From the NCBI RefSeq assembly GCF_009664855.1, contig NZ_CP045928.1, positions 2,621,688 to 2,685,687 of the forward strand: 64,000 nt of DNA, written 5' to 3'. Below, piece after piece: positions 61,672-64,000 of this stretch. Position numbers and translations under genes: made by a program. This DNA comes from Flavobacterium sp. SLB02. GTDB lineage: Bacteria; Bacteroidota; Bacteroidia; Flavobacteriales; Flavobacteriaceae. Below the pieces are notes generated by a model. It worked only from the letters and a program-made list of their open reading frames with translations, made no database searches and had not been told where the DNA came from. The stretch's first letter is position 1; every line of letters begins with the position of its first letter.

Positions 61672-62526
61672 ATGAGAAAAAACACACAACTAATAGAAGA
61701 AATTTCTATTAAAAAAAAGCTTAGAAAAAAAAATTACTTAATACCATTCGCAACAATCTTATGTGCATCAATTTTATTGTTAGGAATTGGTTATTGTATG
61801 CATTTGTTTCAGCAAGGTTATTATTGGGCATTTATTCCGGCCGCTTTTTTTGCGCACTCCTTTCTAATCATTACTGTTCATGATGGCTCACACAAAGCAA
61901 TAACAAAAACCAAGTACGATCGTCTAATTCTAAATATAAGTGCTGCTTTAATCTTCATACCATTCTATGGTGAGCATTACAGAAAGTATCACCTAATCCA
62001 TCATGGCTATACAAACACAGATCTGGATCCCCTTGCTTCTCCTTTATTAAAAAATTTATACTATAAAAACAGGTATTTATATATGCTTATGGAAACAATT
62101 CCAATTTTATATACCTCCTATTTAATATTTGATTTTAATAAAAGAGAAAATATACAAAAAGTCACAAGTGCACTCCAAATTAACAAAATCTATTTTATGC
62201 TTTCTATTGCTCTTAGTGTAATGTGGTTTATTGTTATTAAACCTCCATTTCATTTTATCCTGCTTACACTTTTACTTTTAAATCTTATTTCAGTAGTAAG
62301 AAATTGGTGCGAACATATGGGAACTTCTTTAGAACGCAAGACTAATACATATTGGTTTCCAATGGGTTTTGGCATTAGCAATCATGATGTTCATCATCAA
62401 CATCCAAATTTGTCCTGGCTTACATTAAAAATTGGTTTAATGAAACGAAAGAAAAATTCTAATCCGATAAAAAGCCTAAAGGGCATTTTTTTTGATAAAG
62501 CATTTACTTTTTACAAGGCTAAATAA
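61672..62526 (+). CDS. Membrane fatty-acid desaturase / hydroxylase-type di-iron protein
   Basis: A 284-aa integral membrane protein started at the ATG at 61672 (RKNTQLIEEISIKKKLRKK), since the ORF upstream (61603) lies across the promoter. Four to five helices are visible. The histidine boxes are ITVHDGSHK (HxxxH), EHYRKYHLIHHGYTN (HxxHH with an extra H) and ISNHDVHHQHPNLSW (HxxHH), i.e. the di-iron set of the FA_desaturase superfamily. WCEHMGTSLE near the third box is typical of the group with beta-carotene ketolase/hydroxylase-like and acyl-lipid desaturase members. The exact substrate (fatty acid, sphingolipid or carotenoid) cannot be decided. No pathway partner is adjacent. Confidence 0.82.
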   Translation: MRKNTQLIEEISIKKKLRKKNYLIPFATILCASILLLGIGYCMHLFQQGYYWAFIPAAFFAHSFLIITVHDGSHKAITKTKYDRLILNISAALIFIPFYGEHYRKYHLIHHGYTNTDLDPLASPLLKNLYYKNRYLYMLMETIPILYTSYLIFDFNKRENIQKVTSALQINKIYFMLSIALSVMWFIVIKPPFHFILLTLLLLNLISVVRNWCEHMGTSLERKTNTYWFPMGFGISNHDVHHQHPNLSWLTLKIGLMKRKKNSNPIKSLKGIFFDKAFTFYKAK

Positions 62527-63146
62527 GATTTTAAAGGATTAAATATTCTTCTCAGATTTTAGCAGATTAAATTTTAGATATTATCTACGTACATCAGCTT
62601 AGATCTTTTTAAAATCTGGGTGAAAATTTTTAAACAGATAGAAACATAGATTCTGCGCTCCGATTAGAGGTAGCTTAAAAAAATCTAGACTTTATCACAT
62701 AGTTATTCAACTCAAGCTATGCGGTAATATTTAAAGTGAAACGCCTTTTAAACGATCCTAAAAGCTATGTCTCTATGTGTTTAAATAAAGCCAAAGATTA
62801 AAAGATTTTTTTTTACCCAGATTTCGCAGATTACAACAGATTATGCAGATTTAATTCAAAATAATCATCTGCAAACATCTGCCTAAATCTTTTTAAAATC
62901 TGCGTAAAAATTTTTACACACATAGCTTTACGACCGGTCTATGCGATAATATTTAAAGTAAAAAGCTTTTTAAACGATCCTAAAAGCTATGTTTCTATGT
63001 GTTTAAATAAAGCCAAAGATTAAAAGATTTTTTTCACCCAGATTTCGCAGATTACAACAGATTATGCAGATTTAATTCAAAATAATCATCTGCAAACATC
63101 TGCCCAAATCTTTTTAAAATCTACGTGAAAATATTTAGACATCTAA
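62527..63146. repeat. Duplicated 222-bp dispersed repeat block
   Basis: Two nearly identical units follow each other: 62718-62939 and 62940-63135 (period 221-222 bp). Each holds TAATATTTAAAG, a CGATCCTAAAAGCTATGT block, then CCCAGATTTCGCAGATTA and CATCTGCAAACATCTGCC ending with AAAATCTgCGT. A partial unit lies at 62560-62717. An inverted copy of the first part is at 7991-8063, and the CTGCGTGAA words recur at 54700-54757. There is no coding frame through it. Confidence 0.8.
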
Positions 63147-63914
63147 TTACCTCTTAATACCATAAAGCAAAATCCTTTTAAACGAATAAATCGCTGGAAG
63201 TTTAGGGAAATACTCCGCAATTCTCTCTTTATACGTTTTAATAAAAAGCGCTTTCTCCTCCCCTTCCAAACGCTCTATATACGGGATCAAAGCCGAGCCC
63301 GATATAAAATTATAAAGCGTTTCATGATCGTTGGCAATGATAGGATATACTTTTTGCTGAATCTGCAACTCTTCGAGTCCGCCATCAAACAGAATTTGCG
63401 CATATTCGTCGATACTCAAAACAGGGGAATCTCTTTTGTAGCCTTTCAAATACGATTTAAAAGGTTCTTCATCAACCAAATCACTAAGAATTACATTGAG
63501 TTTATTTTCCGGCTGAACCGGCATTTGTACTGCAAATTGTCCTTTTGGGTTCACGAGTTTTATTAAGTCTGTAAATAACGTTTCGTGATCGTTTGACCAT
63601 TGCAAAGCTGCATTACTAAAAATTAAATCCCATTTTTCGCCTGAAGCTAATGTTTCTTCTGTAGTTGCTTTTCTAAAATGCAGACGATTTGTTTCTAAAG
63701 CTTTCGATTGTTCCAGCATTTCTGCCGACGAATCTACACCCAGAAAACTGGCTTCTTTGAATTTATCAGACAAAATAGCCGTTTGCTCTCCCGTGCCACA
63801 ACCTAAATCAATGGCTTTCATGCCGTTTACAGGCTTTATAAAATCGGCCAGATCATAAAAAGGCTGATAACGAATATTTTTGAATTTATTATAGATTTCC
63901 GGATTCCAAGGCAT
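63147..63914 (-). CDS. SAM-dependent methyltransferase, trans-aconitate methyltransferase (Tam)-like
   Basis: A 255-aa class-I methyltransferase. It starts PWNPEIYNKFKNIRYQPFYD, the usual Tam-type opening. Motif I is AIDLGCGTGEQT (SAM binding), the acidic end of strand 2 is in FLGVDSSAEML, motif II/III reads WDLIFSNAALQWSNDHETLF (SNAALQW is characteristic of Tam), then GQFAVQMPVQPEN. The C-terminal region (TLYNFISGSALIPYIERL) also fits the family. Function: methyl transfer to a small carboxylate such as trans-aconitate, or another organic acid. Nothing else follows to the window end (63915-64000). Confidence 0.85.
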   Translation of the reverse strand: MPWNPEIYNKFKNIRYQPFYDLADFIKPVNGMKAIDLGCGTGEQTAILSDKFKEASFLGVDSSAEMLEQSKALETNRLHFRKATTEETLASGEKWDLIFSNAALQWSNDHETLFTDLIKLVNPKGQFAVQMPVQPENKLNVILSDLVDEEPFKSYLKGYKRDSPVLSIDEYAQILFDGGLEELQIQQKVYPIIANDHETLYNFISGSALIPYIERLEGEEKALFIKTYKERIAEYFPKLPAIYSFKRILLYGIKR

Positions 63915-64000
63915 TGTATTTTATTTTATAAATTTCATTCGATCAGCAAAAGTTCGCGATCAAAGCAAAATTGGGTTACTAAAAACTAAGATACAAAATT

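Noticed and set aside
1..64000. tRNA or rRNA genes
   Set aside because: No cloverleaf-type GGTTCAAATCC arms or rRNA-like blocks were seen in the intergenic regions, as far as reading by eye allows.

Overview
The window looks like a chromosomal stretch of a Flavobacterium-type Bacteroidota. The DNA is AT-rich, and intergenic promoter candidates fit the Bacteroidota -7 element TAnnTTTG(C). There are many SPII lipoproteins with Ser/Ser-Cys lipoboxes, TonB-dependent receptors, two secreted proteins with C-terminal type IX secretion (T9SS) sorting domains, SprB-type adhesin repeats, and several families of short interspersed palindromic repeats. All calls come from reading the sequence; no database search was run.

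Layout. 1-2031: 5'-truncated secreted alpha-galactosidase-like enzyme. 2214-7600 (minus): VOC protein, class-V PLP enzyme, amino-acid permease and TlpA-like thioredoxin, the last behind a SAM-I riboswitch and a 32-codon small ORF. 8183-9749: MgtC-like protein, then an HxlR regulator divergent from a quinone-reductase-type flavoprotein. 9791-18165 (minus): a vitamin B12 uptake operon headed by a cobalamin riboswitch, with BtuB-like receptor, BtuG-like propeller, three tandem paralogous surface lipoproteins and a DUF4465 lipoprotein. 18458-20732: small proteins, a Crp-type regulator and an exported RidA-like protein. 20762-24624 (minus): sucrose-phosphate synthase fused to a phosphatase, plus a GH32-like enzyme. 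25086-31722: polysaccharide deacetylase, then an OmpR/histidine-kinase pair next to an Oar-like TonB receptor. 31906-34063 (minus): membrane histidine kinase and a HAD phosphatase.

34967-48988 is the most unusual region. It holds three tandem 179-aa phage-tail-collar (MdpB-type) proteins, a signal-less periplasmic-binding-fold protein, a formyltransferase, a roughly 3,100-aa SprB-repeat adhesin with a T9SS tag, and an outer-membrane barrel, all on the plus strand. It is preceded by an exact 9-bp direct repeat with 12-bp spacing. I regard it as the best candidate for an undescribed surface system.

49065-54550 holds a single-domain response regulator, an acidic protein, a membrane protein, and the bacterial NHEJ pair LigD and Ku, which converge with overlapping stop codons. 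54942-57818 holds a P460-type cytochrome gene pair divergent from a membrane-anchored Cache-LytTR regulator. 58017-59015 is a TonB-receptor fragment ending beside a repeat. 59211-61133 is an SDR oxidoreductase and an AraC regulator. The window ends with an octanucleotide microsatellite, a membrane desaturase, a duplicated 222-bp intergenic repeat and a Tam-like methyltransferase. No rRNA, tRNA, CRISPR array, transposase or prophage was seen; the tail-collar genes stand without other phage genes.
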